Assembly: GCF_044466355.1 (NCBI RefSeq)
Contig: NZ_JBITMQ010000024.1
Span: 1 to 64,000, forward strand
Reading direction: 5' to 3'
Source: Actinophytocola sp044466355
GTDB taxonomy: Bacteria; Actinomycetota; Actinomycetes; Mycobacteriales; Pseudonocardiaceae
DNA: 64,000 bases
Positions 8,517 through 17,462 of the stretch are shown here, piece by piece (the stretch's first letter is position 1; every line of letters starts with the position of its first letter). The notes under the pieces were generated by a model. That model had not been told where the DNA came from. It saw nothing but the letters and a program-made list of their open reading frames with translations, and made no database searches. The position numbers were made by a program, and so were the translations under genes.

Positions 8517-9455
8517 ATGACCGGGTGGACCATGGCCGAGAAGAACATGCTTGCCGTCGCCGCGGCCGCCGCGCCCTCGGTGCACAACACCCGGCCATGG
8601 ACGCTCGAACTCGGCGGTGAACGGCGGGTCGCCGAGATCTACGAGCTGCTCGACCGCGCGTTGCCACGGCACGACCCGCTCGGGCGGGACCGGTTGATCT
8701 CCTGCGGCGCCGCGCTCGAGCACGTGCGGGTGGCCGCCAACGTGCTCGGCAACATGACGACGACAGAACTGTTCCCGGACGTGACCCAATCCGGCCTCGC
8801 CGGCCGGGTCACCGCGACCGGGAAAGCCGAACCGTCCGATGCCGACCTGGCCGCGCACGGCGCCATGTCGCGCAGACGCAGTCACCGCGGCCCGTTCCGG
8901 CGCACCCGTGTCAGTACCGGGCTCACGGCGCGGATCCTCGCGGCGAACCGGACCGACGGCGTCGAGTTGCGCGTCGTGGGCGATGCGGACGCCGAGGCGG
9001 TCGCGAACGTGCTGGGGCACAGTGCGCTGGTGTTGCGGAATGACGGTGCCTACCAGCGCGAGCTGAACGCGTGGACGTCGTCGGTGCGCGACCCGTTGCC
9101 CGGGGACGGCGTTTCGGCCGCGACCCGCAGGACGGCGACTCTGCCGTGGGTAGGGCTGGTCCGTGCGACCACCGCCGTGCCGGACCTGCCGACCCTTGTC
9201 GAGCGGCTGCGTGCCGAACTCCTGGTGCTCGTCCAGACACCCGACGACGGCCCCGCCGACCACATGCGGGCTGGGATGGCGGTCGAGGCGGTGTGGCTCG
9301 CCGCCGTCGGCGCGGGTCTGGCCGGGGCCGTACTCACCCAGCCGTTCCAGGTTCGTGAGTCCCGCGCCGGGCTGATCGAGGCGTTGAACCTCAACGGATT
9401 CCCCCAGATCCTGCTTCGGCTGGGATTCCCGCGACATCACAGCGAGGAGAGATGA
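8517..9455 (+). CDS. Acg-family nitroreductase-fold flavoprotein
   Basis: A 312-residue protein of the Acg family (M. tuberculosis Rv2032, Rv3127, Rv3131). Family hallmarks are PSVHNTRPW (about 20-28), a DPLGRDRLISCGAAL block (about 53-67) and the SRRRSHRGPF basic stretch, with a C-terminal NGFPQILLRLGFP. The fold is that of FMN-dependent nitroreductases with two such domains fused in tandem, but catalytic activity of the Acg group is poorly established; flavin storage or sequestration has been proposed. Start is fixed by GAGGAGG. It overlaps the next USP gene by ATGA, matching the Rv3131/Rv3134c neighbourhood around mycobacterial dosRS. The perfect DosR box at 8393 lies upstream. Confidence 0.88.
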   Translation: MTGWTMAEKNMLAVAAAAAPSVHNTRPWTLELGGERRVAEIYELLDRALPRHDPLGRDRLISCGAALEHVRVAANVLGNMTTTELFPDVTQSGLAGRVTATGKAEPSDADLAAHGAMSRRRSHRGPFRRTRVSTGLTARILAANRTDGVELRVVGDADAEAVANVLGHSALVLRNDGAYQRELNAWTSSVRDPLPGDGVSAATRRTATLPWVGLVRATTAVPDLPTLVERLRAELLVLVQTPDDGPADHMRAGMAVEAVWLAAVGAGLAGAVLTQPFQVRESRAGLIEALNLNGFPQILLRLGFPRHHSEER

Positions 9456-10351
9456 CCATGACGAACGGTGACACGGGCGAGTTCGCGGTGGTGGCCGGTG
9501 TGGACGGATCGGAGTCCGCACTGCGCGCCGTGCGCTGGGCGGCTCACGAGGCGGTTCGTCGCGGTGTTCCACTGCGGCTCGTGCACGTGTGCTACCTGGT
9601 GCCGGTCCGTCATCCCAGGCAGGTCGCACCGCCGCCGGAGTACCGGGACGCGCTTCTCGAACAGGGCCGGCACTGGCTGACCGAGGCACAGGAGGCGGCA
9701 CAGCACGCGGAGCCCGGCCTGGTCGTCAGCACCGACCTGCGCGAGGGCGTCACCTCGGAGGTGTTCATCGACGAGTCCCGCACCGCGCGGCTCGTGGTGC
9801 TGGGTTCTCGAGGTCTCGGTGGGTTCGGCGCCATGCTGCTCGGCTCCGTTACCGTCGCGGTCACCGCCCATGCCCACTGCCCGGTCGTGGTGGTGCGTTC
9901 CGAGCCCGACGGAGGGACCGGTCCAGTGCTCGTCGGTGTGGACGGGTCCGAGCTGAGCCAGGCCGCCGTCGCGTTCGCTTTCGAGGCCGCGGCGGCTCGC
10001 GGGGTGCCGCTGGTCGCGTTGCACACCTGGTTCGACGTGGACGTGTCCGGTGCGTGGGCGACGTTCCCGGACACCATCGACTGGGACTACCTGCGGAAGC
10101 AGGCCGAACAGGCGCTCACCGAAGCGATGGCGCCATGGCGGGCCAAGTTCCCGGACGTCGAGGTCCGCGAGGTCGTCGAACGCGAACGGCCGGCACGCGC
10201 GCTGCTGCGGCACGGAGCCGGGGCGGCGCTGATCGTCGTCGGCTCACGCGGCCGTGGCGCGGTCGCCGGCCTGGGCCTGGGCTCGGTGAGCCAGGCCGTG
10301 CTGCACCACGCCGTATGCCCCGTCGTGGTGGCCAGAACCGAGAAGGGATGA
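9452..10351 (+). CDS. Tandem universal stress protein
   Basis: A 299-residue protein with two USP domains (about 10-150 and 157-298). Both carry GVDGS Asp-loops and ATP-type motifs: GSRGLGGFGAMLLGSV in the first and GSRGRGAVAGLGLGSVSQ in the second. The insert around residues 185-215 (HTWFDVDVSGAW then a Trp-rich stretch) is shared with the USP at 34975, so these two are close paralogues. It overlaps the stop of the Acg-type gene and ends the transcript before a hairpin at 10366. A second ATG lies 6 bp downstream at 9458. Confidence 0.92.
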   Translation: MTMTNGDTGEFAVVAGVDGSESALRAVRWAAHEAVRRGVPLRLVHVCYLVPVRHPRQVAPPPEYRDALLEQGRHWLTEAQEAAQHAEPGLVVSTDLREGVTSEVFIDESRTARLVVLGSRGLGGFGAMLLGSVTVAVTAHAHCPVVVVRSEPDGGTGPVLVGVDGSELSQAAVAFAFEAAAARGVPLVALHTWFDVDVSGAWATFPDTIDWDYLRKQAEQALTEAMAPWRAKFPDVEVREVVERERPARALLRHGAGAALIVVGSRGRGAVAGLGLGSVSQAVLHHAVCPVVVARTEKG

Positions 10352-10365
10352 CGTGACCTCATCCG

Positions 10366-10396
10366 TGACCCCGGCTCCCGCAGTGGGCCGGGGTCA
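10366..10396 (+). terminator. Stem-loop after USP gene
   Basis: TGACCCCGGC and GCCGGGGTCA form a perfect 10-bp stem around an 11-base loop, starting 15 bases after the USP stop. There is no clear U-tract, as is common in actinobacteria. The next 220 bp show no convincing gene on either strand. Confidence 0.6.
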
Positions 10397-10618
10397 TTCG
10401 CGTGTCCGTTGGGACAGAAGGAAGACGACGGGCAGCGGCCCGGCGGCGACGTTCATGTCGTCACAGGTGTCGTCGCTCTGGGCGGCCGGATGCGCTGTCC
10501 GATGGCGGTCGTTCGTGGCGGGGAAGGTGGGCAGGTGCCTCACCCGAGGGCACAAGGCGGCGCTGGTCGGTGCAACGCTGTCGATAGTCGAGATCGCGCA
10601 GAACCTCGGTGCGGTTCG

Positions 10619-10888
10619 TCAGCGGGCCAGGTGTGCCGCTTCGTGGGTGATCGCCTCGATGTCAGCGACCGTCGCGTCCAGGAGTTTGTGCGACAGGTCC
10701 GCGAGCGCCCTGGCGACCGCGAGCTCGTCACCGATCTCGGGCACGTTCGCGTCGGCGGGGTTGAGCCGCGCGAGCCCGACGCCGACGAGGCTGGTCTCGT
10801 CGCGGTTGCGCAGCCGCGCCTTCGCGCGCGTCCGCTCCTCGTACTCGTCGATGTACACGTCGATCGTCCAGCGCTTGGCCTCGGTCAT
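10619..10888 (-). CDS. DUF1876 protein, Rv1738-like
   Basis: An 89-residue protein of the DUF1876 family. Recognisable parts are the opening strand WTIDVYIDEYEERTRAKARL, the block VGVGLARLNPADANVPEIGD and a C-terminal helix with EAITHEAAH. M. tuberculosis Rv1738 of this family is one of the most strongly DosR-induced proteins; its dimeric fold resembles ribosome-hibernation factors, so a role in translational shutdown is proposed but unproven. GAGGAGGACCC precedes the ATG. It is divergent from the CBS gene at 11092; a two-mismatch DosR-like site lies at 10997 between them. Confidence 0.88.
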   Translation of the reverse strand: MTEAKRWTIDVYIDEYEERTRAKARLRNRDETSLVGVGLARLNPADANVPEIGDELAVARALADLSHKLLDATVADIEAITHEAAHLAR

Positions 10889-10996
10889 CGGGTCCTCCTC
10901 GCGGCGCCCCCGTTGGCCTCATCGTCGGCCGTGGGAAGGCGACGGCGGCACCGGCGAGGTGCCCGTTTCCGGGACGACGTTCGGCGCGGGCCGGTG

Positions 10997-11010
10997 GGTC
11001 CTTGGTCCTC
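10997..11010. promoter_or_regulatory. Weak DosR-like site, two mismatches
   Basis: GGGTCCTTGGTCCT has two mismatches to GGGAC-N4-GTCCC. It lies between the divergent DUF1876 gene (start 10888) and the CBS gene (start 11092). Position supports it more than sequence does. Confidence 0.3.
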
Positions 11011-11091
11011 ACATCGAGGGCGGTGCGGCTCTGTCCCACCAGGCCGGCGCCGGGGTTACCTGGTTGCGATGCCCGAACGAGGAGGCCACCC

Positions 11092-11784
11092 GTGGACGAG
11101 ATGACTGTCGCGTCGGTGATGACGAAGGACGTGGTGACCGCCGTGCCCGAGACGCCGTTCCGGGACCTGGTCGCCACCATGACGGAGAAGTCGGTCAGCG
11201 CCCTGCCTGTGGTCGACAAGCAAGGCCGGCCCATCGGCGTCGTGTCCGAGGCCGACGTCCTCGCCAAGCAGGAGTTCCACGGTGGTGGCGACGAACCTCC
11301 ACGTCATGACCGCGCCGCTCGCGAACGGTGGTACCGCGCGCAGGGCGGCAACGCCGCCGAGGTGATGACCACCCCGGTGCGGGCCGTGCACGCGGACGAG
11401 CCGGTGAGCTTCGCGGCCCGGCTGCTCGCGAAGGCCGGAATCCGGCGGCTGTTCGTCGTCGACTGGAACGGCAGGCTCGTCGGCGTCGTCGCACGGCGCG
11501 ACCTGCTGAAGGTGTACCTGAGCGACGACGGCGAACTCCGGGCCCGGCTCGTGGAGATGCTCACCGCCGCGGGCGTTTCACCCGAGTCCGTGCACGTCGG
11601 CGTCCACGCCGGACTCGTCACGCTGGACGGCGAGGTGTCCCGGCGAGGGCTCGCCGACGCCGTCGTCCGGATGGCGCGGGCCACGCCCGGTGTGGTCGGT
11701 GTCCGCAACAACCTCCGGTACCTGGTCGACGACGTCGTCGTCGGCGGGACGAGCCCCGGGGTGTGGACCGGCTTCAGTCCATGA
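11092..11784 (+). CDS. CBS-CBS-BON protein
   Basis: A 230-residue protein with a Bateman pair (about 4-70 and 90-148; VASVMTKDVVTAVPE, GVVSEADVLAKQE, AAEVMTTPVRAV, GVVARRDLLKVYL) followed by a BON domain (about 155-215, VHAGLVTLDGEVSRRG and VVGVRNNLRYLVDD). BON domains often bind membranes or partner proteins; together with CBS the unit may couple adenylate sensing to a membrane partner (inference). GTG at 11092 is chosen because GAGGAGG sits 7 bases upstream; an ATG four codons later is possible. The next CBS-BON paralogue begins 28 bp after it. Confidence 0.88.
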   Translation: MDEMTVASVMTKDVVTAVPETPFRDLVATMTEKSVSALPVVDKQGRPIGVVSEADVLAKQEFHGGGDEPPRHDRAARERWYRAQGGNAAEVMTTPVRAVHADEPVSFAARLLAKAGIRRLFVVDWNGRLVGVVARRDLLKVYLSDDGELRARLVEMLTAAGVSPESVHVGVHAGLVTLDGEVSRRGLADAVVRMARATPGVVGVRNNLRYLVDDVVVGGTSPGVWTGFSP

Positions 11785-11812
11785 GTACCGAATCGAGAAC
11801 TGGGAGACAGTG

Positions 11813-12481
11813 ATGAAGGAACTCACCGTCGACACCGTCATGACCACGGAGATCGTCACCGCACGGCCGGAGACGACGTTCAAGGACGTTGTCCGGCTGA
11901 TGAGCGAGCACCGCGTGAGCGGGCTTCCCGTCGTGGACACGAAGGGCAGACCGCTGGGCGTGGTGTCGGAGGCCGACACCCTCGTGAAACAGGAACAGCA
12001 CGGCGGTCCGGCGACACGGCCGTGGCTGGGCCGCGCACGTCGTGCGCGCTGGCAGAAGGCGACCGGTCGCGTCGCCGCCGACCTCATGACAGCACCGCCG
12101 GTCACGGTCGGCCCCGACGCGACCGTCACGGCCGCGGCCCGGACCATGGCGCGCAGAAACATCCGCAGGCTGTGCGTGGTGGACGAGGACGGCAAGCTCG
12201 TCGGCGTAGTGTCCCGGCGTGACGTGATCGGGACCTTCCTGCGTGACGACGACGCCATCCGCGCGGACATCGAAGAGCACGTGTTCAAGAGGGGCATGTG
12301 GCTCTTCCCCGGCAGCCTCGTCGTCGCCGTCGTCGAGGGCGTGGCCACTGTGGACGGTTCGGTGGAACGCCGGACCACGGCGCTGGTCGCCGGACAGCTG
12401 ATCCAAGCCGTCCCGGGTGTCGTCGCCGTCCGCAACAACGTCCGCTACGAGCTGGACGACACGGTCACCAGTCCGCTGTAG
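11813..12481 (+). CDS. CBS-CBS-BON protein
   Basis: A 222-residue paralogue of the preceding gene with the same order: CBS1 (about 4-65, VDTVMTTEIVTARPE and GVVSEADTLVKQE), CBS2 (about 85-143, AADLMTAPPVTVGP and GVVSRRDVIGTFL) and BON (about 150-215, VVEGVATVDGSVERR and VVAVRNNVRYELDD). The ATG at 11813 follows a GGGAGA stretch; a GTG immediately before it is in frame. The adjacent pair probably arose by tandem duplication and is likely co-transcribed. Confidence 0.88.
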   Translation: MKELTVDTVMTTEIVTARPETTFKDVVRLMSEHRVSGLPVVDTKGRPLGVVSEADTLVKQEQHGGPATRPWLGRARRARWQKATGRVAADLMTAPPVTVGPDATVTAAARTMARRNIRRLCVVDEDGKLVGVVSRRDVIGTFLRDDDAIRADIEEHVFKRGMWLFPGSLVVAVVEGVATVDGSVERRTTALVAGQLIQAVPGVVAVRNNVRYELDDTVTSPL

Positions 12482-12496
12482 GTCGTTGCTTGGACA

Positions 12497-12510
12497 GTGA
12501 CGGAAGTCCC
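12497..12510 (+). promoter_or_regulatory. DosR-type box, one mismatch, before hsp20
   Basis: GTGACGGAAGTCCC differs from GGGAC-N4-GTCCC at one position and lies 85 bp before the Hsp20 start. The bases next to it continue GGGAC, giving an extra half-site. Confidence 0.55.
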
Positions 12511-12594
12511 GGGACGGGAGGACCTGTCGCTCTGTGAGCCCTTCGCCTGCCGGCGTTCGCTGAAGGTGTGGAAACCGGCGGAAAGGAGAACGGA

Positions 12595-12996
12595 ATGACG
12601 AGTCTGATGCCACGTTCCTTCGTGTTCCCGGAGTTCGTCCGGATGCTGGAGGGCGGTTGGCCGTTCGGTGACCACCATGCCCTCCGGATCGAGGACTTCT
12701 ACGAGGACGGGAAGTACGTGCTGCGCGCGGAGCTGCCCGGCATGGACCCGGACAAGGACATCCGGATCGCGCTGCAGGGCAACGAGATGACCGTTACGGC
12801 TGAGCGGACCGTCGAGACCCACGACAAGCGGCACAGTGAGTTCACATACGGCCAGTTCGCCAGGACGGTCCGGCTGCCGGCCGGTGCGGTCCCCGACGAG
12901 ATCGCGGCGACCTACGTGAACGGCATCCTCGAGGTGACCGTGCCGGTGAAGCCGGAGGACAAGGCGAAGCAGATCGAGGTGAAGATCGGCACGTGA
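12595..12996 (+). CDS. Small heat-shock protein, Hsp20/alpha-crystallin family
   Basis: A 133-residue ATP-independent chaperone. The alpha-crystallin domain spans about 27-125, with IRIEDFYEDGKYVLRAELPG-type opening strands beginning RIEDFYEDG, an ITVTAER-like strand (MTVTAERT), GQFARTVRLPAGA and the NGILEVTVPV strand. The N-terminal arm is short, as in M. tuberculosis HspX/Acr (Rv2031c), the classic DosR target. GGAAAGGAG precedes the ATG. It is preceded by a one-mismatch DosR box and followed by a strong hairpin, so it is probably its own transcript. Confidence 0.93.
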   Translation: MTSLMPRSFVFPEFVRMLEGGWPFGDHHALRIEDFYEDGKYVLRAELPGMDPDKDIRIALQGNEMTVTAERTVETHDKRHSEFTYGQFARTVRLPAGAVPDEIAATYVNGILEVTVPVKPEDKAKQIEVKIGT

Positions 12997-13004
12997 CCGT
13001 GGAA

Positions 13005-13036
13005 CCGGGTGGCGGGGGCGAGACCCCGCCACCCGG
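13005..13036 (+). terminator. Strong stem-loop after hsp20
   Basis: CCGGGTGGCGGGG pairs perfectly with CCCCGCCACCCGG (13 bp) around a 6-base loop, 9 bases after the Hsp20 stop. Confidence 0.8.
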
Positions 13037-13057
13037 CGGTCTTCCCGGGAGGTTGGC

Positions 13058-13450
13058 ATGTCCACGACACAAGCACGCGGACAGGTGCGCGAGGTCATGA
13101 CGCGGGATGTGCTCGGCATCGTGCCGTCCGCGCCACTCGACACGGCCCTGCGCATGATGGTCGAGACGGGGGTGCACCACCTTCCCGTCGTCGACCGGGG
13201 GCACTGCCTCGGGGTGGTGCACGAGTCGGACCTGTTGTGGCGACTGTGGTCCACGCCAGGCGGGCGTCCGCCGATGGTCAGTACCGTGGTCAGGAACCCG
13301 GCGCTCGCCGTGCAGGTCGACGATTCCGTACGCGTCGTCGCACGTCGGATGGTCGAAGCCGGGACGGATGCCGCGCTGGTGCTCCAGGGCGGCCGATTGG
13401 TCGGGATCGTGACCGGAACCGATCTCCTGCGGCTGGTGGCCGCGGGCTGA
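13058..13450 (+). CDS. Two-CBS protein without BON tail (Hrp1-like)
   Basis: A 130-residue protein made only of a CBS pair: CBS1 about 8-64 (VREVMTRDVLGIVPS, GVVHESDLLWRL) and CBS2 about 72-128 (STVVRNPALAVQ, GIVTGTDLLRLV). It is the only CBS protein in the window lacking the BON-like tail, so it is the nearest in form to DosR-regulon Hrp1 (Rv2626c), although it lacks that protein's extra cysteines. GGGAGG precedes the ATG. It lies between the Hsp20 hairpin and the hydrolase promoter. Confidence 0.85.
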   Translation: MSTTQARGQVREVMTRDVLGIVPSAPLDTALRMMVETGVHHLPVVDRGHCLGVVHESDLLWRLWSTPGGRPPMVSTVVRNPALAVQVDDSVRVVARRMVEAGTDAALVLQGGRLVGIVTGTDLLRLVAAG

Positions 13451-13555
13451 CGGGACAGAGCTGCCCACTGTGTGGACGCCCGTCGCGGTCAGCCCCGCCG
13501 GGGGCGGTCGAACCCGCGGGCGCCTTTGTGTGCCGACTTCGCACCCGGTGGGGTT

Positions 13556-13569
13556 GGGACTTTCGACCC
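13556..13569 (+). promoter_or_regulatory. DosR-type box, one mismatch
   Basis: GGGACTTTCGACCC matches GGGAC-N4-GTCCC except for one base in the right half. It lies 84 bp before the hydrolase start at 13654 in a 203-bp gap with no other coding signal. Confidence 0.55.
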
Positions 13570-13653
13570 CGCGAAGCGGACCGTCGTACCGATGTGCGTA
13601 GGGCGCTGGGTCGCTGCGATGAAGGCAGGAACGAAGACGAAGAGGTGACTGCC

Positions 13654-14754
13654 ATGTCCGGCGCAGAAGAGTTTCGCGCGGCCAAGGAGTCGCGTGCCGA
13701 CCTCGCCCGGCGAGTGAATCGGCCGGGTCTCGGCGACTCGGTGACACGCATGGTGAACGCCGCGGTCTACCGGGCGACCCACCTGCCGGTCCGCGCCGAG
13801 AAAACCACGACGACTCACCCCACTCCCACAGCGGAGGGCACGGTGCCGACGCCCCTCGGACCGAGCCTCGGTAACGCGCTGCGAACCGCGGGCGCGCGGA
13901 TCGTGGCGTTGAAGCAGAACGCGTTGCGGACACCGGACGGTGTCGTGCGCTACGTCGACACCGGTGCGGGCCCACCGGTGCTGCTGGTGCACGGGATCTT
14001 CGGCGGTGCGGACGCCGCGTTGCGCCAGCTCGCCCCGCTCGTTCCCGACGGGTACCGGATCCTCGCGCCGTCTCGCTTCGGGTACCTCGGGTCGACGCTG
14101 CCCGCGGGGGCGAGCCCGGCCAGCCAGGCCGACGCGTTCGCGGCTCTGCTCGACCGGCTGGACATCGAGAAGACGGCGGTCATCGCCGCCTCAGCGGGTT
14201 CGACCTCCGCCCTGCAGCTCGCGATCCGCTACCCCGAACGGGTGTCCGCCCTCGTGCTGGTCTCGCCGAACGGGCCGGGGTGCCAGCACGACCGTCCGCC
14301 GATGCCGCGCGTGCTCGCGAGCGCCCTGTGGGGCTCGGAACGGTTGATGTGGCTGGCCCGGCGGCGGTTCACCACTCGCGTTCCGCGCATGATGGGTGTG
14401 CCGGAGGACAAGCGGCTCAGCGAAGCCGACCGCGTCCGCGTCGACGCGGAGTTGGACGGGATCTTTCCCGTCACCGAACGCGTCCAGGGTGCGTTGTTCG
14501 ACGCGTTCGTGTCCAACCCCGACATCAACGACGGCTACGAGTTCGGCCGTGTCAGCGCCCCCACCCTCGTCGTGCATGCCCGTGACGACGCCCTCGCGCC
14601 CTGCTGGGCCGCCATCGCACTCGCGCAGTCGATCCCCGGCGCGCGGCTGCACGTTCTGGAGGACGGCGGCGGTCATCTGATGCTGGGCGAACACCCCGAG
14701 GTCGCCGTCGAGATCGGCGCACTGCTGCGGTTCACCAGGTCCGCACAGGACTGA
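13654..14754 (+). CDS. Alpha/beta-hydrolase fold protein
   Basis: A 366-residue hydrolase. The core begins near residue 95 with RYVDTGAGPPVLLVHGI; the nucleophile elbow is ASAGS with Ser180, the acid is Asp311 or Asp312 in HARDDALAP, and the base is His341 in GGGHLML, so the triad looks complete. The first 90 residues are an unusual charged extension containing VNRPGLGDSVTRMVNAAVYR and a Thr/Pro-rich linker. Substrate is unknown; an ester or lipid substrate is plausible. GAGGTG precedes the ATG. It is 14 bp from ppdK and probably co-transcribed with it from the box at 13556. Confidence 0.85.
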   Translation: MSGAEEFRAAKESRADLARRVNRPGLGDSVTRMVNAAVYRATHLPVRAEKTTTTHPTPTAEGTVPTPLGPSLGNALRTAGARIVALKQNALRTPDGVVRYVDTGAGPPVLLVHGIFGGADAALRQLAPLVPDGYRILAPSRFGYLGSTLPAGASPASQADAFAALLDRLDIEKTAVIAASAGSTSALQLAIRYPERVSALVLVSPNGPGCQHDRPPMPRVLASALWGSERLMWLARRRFTTRVPRMMGVPEDKRLSEADRVRVDAELDGIFPVTERVQGALFDAFVSNPDINDGYEFGRVSAPTLVVHARDDALAPCWAAIALAQSIPGARLHVLEDGGGHLMLGEHPEVAVEIGALLRFTRSAQD

Positions 14755-14768
14755 ACCAGGAGGTGACG

Positions 14769-17450
14769 ATGTCCAAGTACGTGTACGACTTCGCCGAAGG
14801 CAACCGGTTCATGGCGGACCTCCTCGGCGGCAAGGGGGCCAATCTCGCGGAGATGAGCGTGATGGGTCTCCCGGTGCCGCCGGGGTTCACGATCACGACC
14901 GAGGCCTGCCGCGCCTACCTCGCCACCGGTGCCGCACCCGATGGCCTGGCCGCCGAGGTGGGCGAGCACCTGCACCGGCTGGAGCTGAGCCTGGGTCGCA
15001 AGCTCGGCCAGGTCGACGAGCCGCTGCTGGTGGCCGTGCGTTCCGGTGCCCGGTTCTCCATGCCGGGCATGATGGACACGGTCCTGGACATCGGGCTCAC
15101 CGACGACTCGGTGGCGGGTCTCGCGGCGTGGTCCGGTGACGAGCGGCTGGCGTGGGACTCCTACCGGCGGCTGGTGCAGATGTTCGGGACGACCGTGCTC
15201 GGTGTGGACGGCGCGTACTTTGCCGCCGCGTTGCGGGACGCGAAGCAGGCCAAGGGCGTGGACGGCGACCTCGGGCTCGACGCGGCCGACCTGCGCGCGC
15301 TGACCGCGACGTTCATGGACATCGTCCGTGAGCACGCGGGCCGGGACTTCCCCCAGGACCCGCGCGAGCAACTGGACCTCGCGATCGCGTCCGTGTTCTC
15401 CTCGTGGCACACCGACCGGGCGCGGATCTACCGGCGTGCCGAGCACATCCCCGACGACCTCGGCACCGCGGTCAACGTGTGCGCGATGGTGTTCGGCAAC
15501 CTCGGTGACGACTCCGGGACCGGTGTCGCGTTCACCAGGGACCCGGCCACCGGTGCGCCCGGCGTGTACGGCGACTACCTGCCGAACGCCCAGGGCGAGG
15601 ACGTGGTGGCCGGTATCCGCAACACGCTGCCCCTGCACCGGCTCGCCGACCTACAGCCCAGGGCGTACGAGCAGCTGATGGACATCATGCGGACCCTCGA
15701 GGGCCACTACCACGACCTGTGCGACATCGAGTTCACGATCGAGCGCCGCAAGCTGTGGATGCTGCAGACCCGCGTCGGCAAGCGGACCGCGGCCGCCGCC
15801 TTCCGCATCGCCGACGCGCTGCGCGAGGAAGGCCTGATCGACGCCGACGAGGCGCTGCGGCGGGTGACCGGCGCACAGCTCGCGCAGCTGATGTTCCCCC
15901 GCTTCGGCGACACCGAACGCGCGCCGATCGCGACCGGGGTCGCGGCGTCGCCGGGCGCCGCGGTCGGGGAGGTCGTGTTCGACTCGGCCACCGCGGTGCG
16001 GCGTGCCGAGCAGGGCGCGGCGGTGATCCTCGTGCGCCGCGAGACCAACCCCGACGACCTCGACGGGCTGATCCACGCCCGCGGCGTGCTCACCAGCCGC
16101 GGCGGCAAGACCTCGCACGCGGCCGTCGTCGCCCGCGGGCTCGGCCGCACGTGCGTGTGCGGCGCCGAATCCCTCACCATCGACACGCAGGCACGCCGGT
16201 TCACCACCGCCGACGGCACGATCGTCGCGGAAGGCGACGTCATCTCCGTCGACGGCACCGCCGGTGCGGTGTACCTCGGCGAGCTGGACGTCGTGCCGTC
16301 ACCGGTCGTCGACTACTTCGAGGGCAGGCGCCCGGCCGACCGGGACGACCTGCTGCGGGCGGTGGACCGGATCGTCCGGCACGCCGACCGCCGCGGCCGT
16401 CTCGAGGTGCGGGCCAACGCCGACACCGCGGAGGACGCGCACCGGGCACGGCTCCTCGGCGCCAAGGGCATCGGTCTGTGCCGCACCGAGCACATGTTCC
16501 TCGGCGACCGCCGCGTGCTCGTCGAGCGGCTGATCCTCGCGGCCGACGACTCCGCCAGGAAGGCCGCGCTCGCCGCGCTGCTCCCGCTGCAACGCGCGGA
16601 CTTCACCCGCATCCTCGAGGAGATGGACGGGCTGCCGGTCACCATCCGGTTGCTCGACCCGCCGCTGCACGAGTTCCTGCCCGACCGCACCGAGCTGACC
16701 GCGCGGGTCGCGGTCGCCAAGGCACTGGGACAGGGCGACACGCAGGAGGACCTGCTGCGGGCGGTGGAACGGCTGCACGAGCAGAACCCGATGCTGGGCG
16801 CCCGCGGGGTGCGGCTCGGGCTTGTCATCCCCGAGCTGTACGACCTGCAGGTCCGCGCGATCGCGGAGGCCGCCGTGGCCAGGGTGCGCGCGGGCGGGAC
16901 ACCACGCGCGGAGATCATGATCCCGCTCGTCAGTGACGCCAGGGAGTTGGAGATCGTCGCCGAACGGGCGCGTACGGTGCTGGCTTCGGTGGGTGCCGAG
17001 ACCGGTGTGGACGTTCCGCACGAGATCGGGACCATGATCGAGCTGCCGAGGGCCGCGGTCACCGCGGGCCGCATCGCGAAGACGGCGCGGTTCTTCTCGT
17101 TCGGTACCAACGACCTGACGCAGACCGTGTGGGGCTTCTCGCGCGACGACGTCGAGGGTTCGTTCTTCCCGGCGTACCTGGCGGAGGGTGTGTTCACGGC
17201 GTCGCCGTTCGAGACCATCGACCGCGAGGGAGTGGGCACACTGATCGACATCGCGGCCTACGAGGGCCGCGCGACCCGGCCGGACCTCGAACTCGGGGTC
17301 TGCGGCGAGCACGGCGGTGACCCCAAGTCGATCAGGTTCTTCCACGAGGCTGGCCTCGACTACGTGTCCTGCTCGCCGTTCCGCGTGCCGGTCGCCCGGC
17401 TGGAGGCGGGCCGCGCCGCTGTCGGGGACACCGCGGTCGACAGTCGCTGA
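14769..17450 (+). CDS. ppdK: Pyruvate, phosphate dikinase
   Basis: An 893-residue PPDK interconverting pyruvate + ATP + Pi and PEP + AMP + PPi in the cytosol. Order: ATP-grasp domain (about 1-350), swivelling phosphohistidine domain with GGKTSHAAVVARG (His450), and PEP/pyruvate TIM barrel with GLCRTEHMF, LGARGVRLG, EIGTMIELPRA, FFSFGTNDLTQT and CGEHGGDP (Cys845, the acid/base Cys). All catalytic motifs are present and the length is typical. AGGAGGTGACG fixes the ATG at 14769; a GTG at 14763 overlaps that ribosome site. Position between hydrolase and USP suggests a role in gluconeogenic or PPi-based energy metabolism under stress (inference). Confidence 0.96.
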   Translation: MSKYVYDFAEGNRFMADLLGGKGANLAEMSVMGLPVPPGFTITTEACRAYLATGAAPDGLAAEVGEHLHRLELSLGRKLGQVDEPLLVAVRSGARFSMPGMMDTVLDIGLTDDSVAGLAAWSGDERLAWDSYRRLVQMFGTTVLGVDGAYFAAALRDAKQAKGVDGDLGLDAADLRALTATFMDIVREHAGRDFPQDPREQLDLAIASVFSSWHTDRARIYRRAEHIPDDLGTAVNVCAMVFGNLGDDSGTGVAFTRDPATGAPGVYGDYLPNAQGEDVVAGIRNTLPLHRLADLQPRAYEQLMDIMRTLEGHYHDLCDIEFTIERRKLWMLQTRVGKRTAAAAFRIADALREEGLIDADEALRRVTGAQLAQLMFPRFGDTERAPIATGVAASPGAAVGEVVFDSATAVRRAEQGAAVILVRRETNPDDLDGLIHARGVLTSRGGKTSHAAVVARGLGRTCVCGAESLTIDTQARRFTTADGTIVAEGDVISVDGTAGAVYLGELDVVPSPVVDYFEGRRPADRDDLLRAVDRIVRHADRRGRLEVRANADTAEDAHRARLLGAKGIGLCRTEHMFLGDRRVLVERLILAADDSARKAALAALLPLQRADFTRILEEMDGLPVTIRLLDPPLHEFLPDRTELTARVAVAKALGQGDTQEDLLRAVERLHEQNPMLGARGVRLGLVIPELYDLQVRAIAEAAVARVRAGGTPRAEIMIPLVSDARELEIVAERARTVLASVGAETGVDVPHEIGTMIELPRAAVTAGRIAKTARFFSFGTNDLTQTVWGFSRDDVEGSFFPAYLAEGVFTASPFETIDREGVGTLIDIAAYEGRATRPDLELGVCGEHGGDPKSIRFFHEAGLDYVSCSPFRVPVARLEAGRAAVGDTAVDSR

Positions 17451-17462
17451 GGGGGACGACCG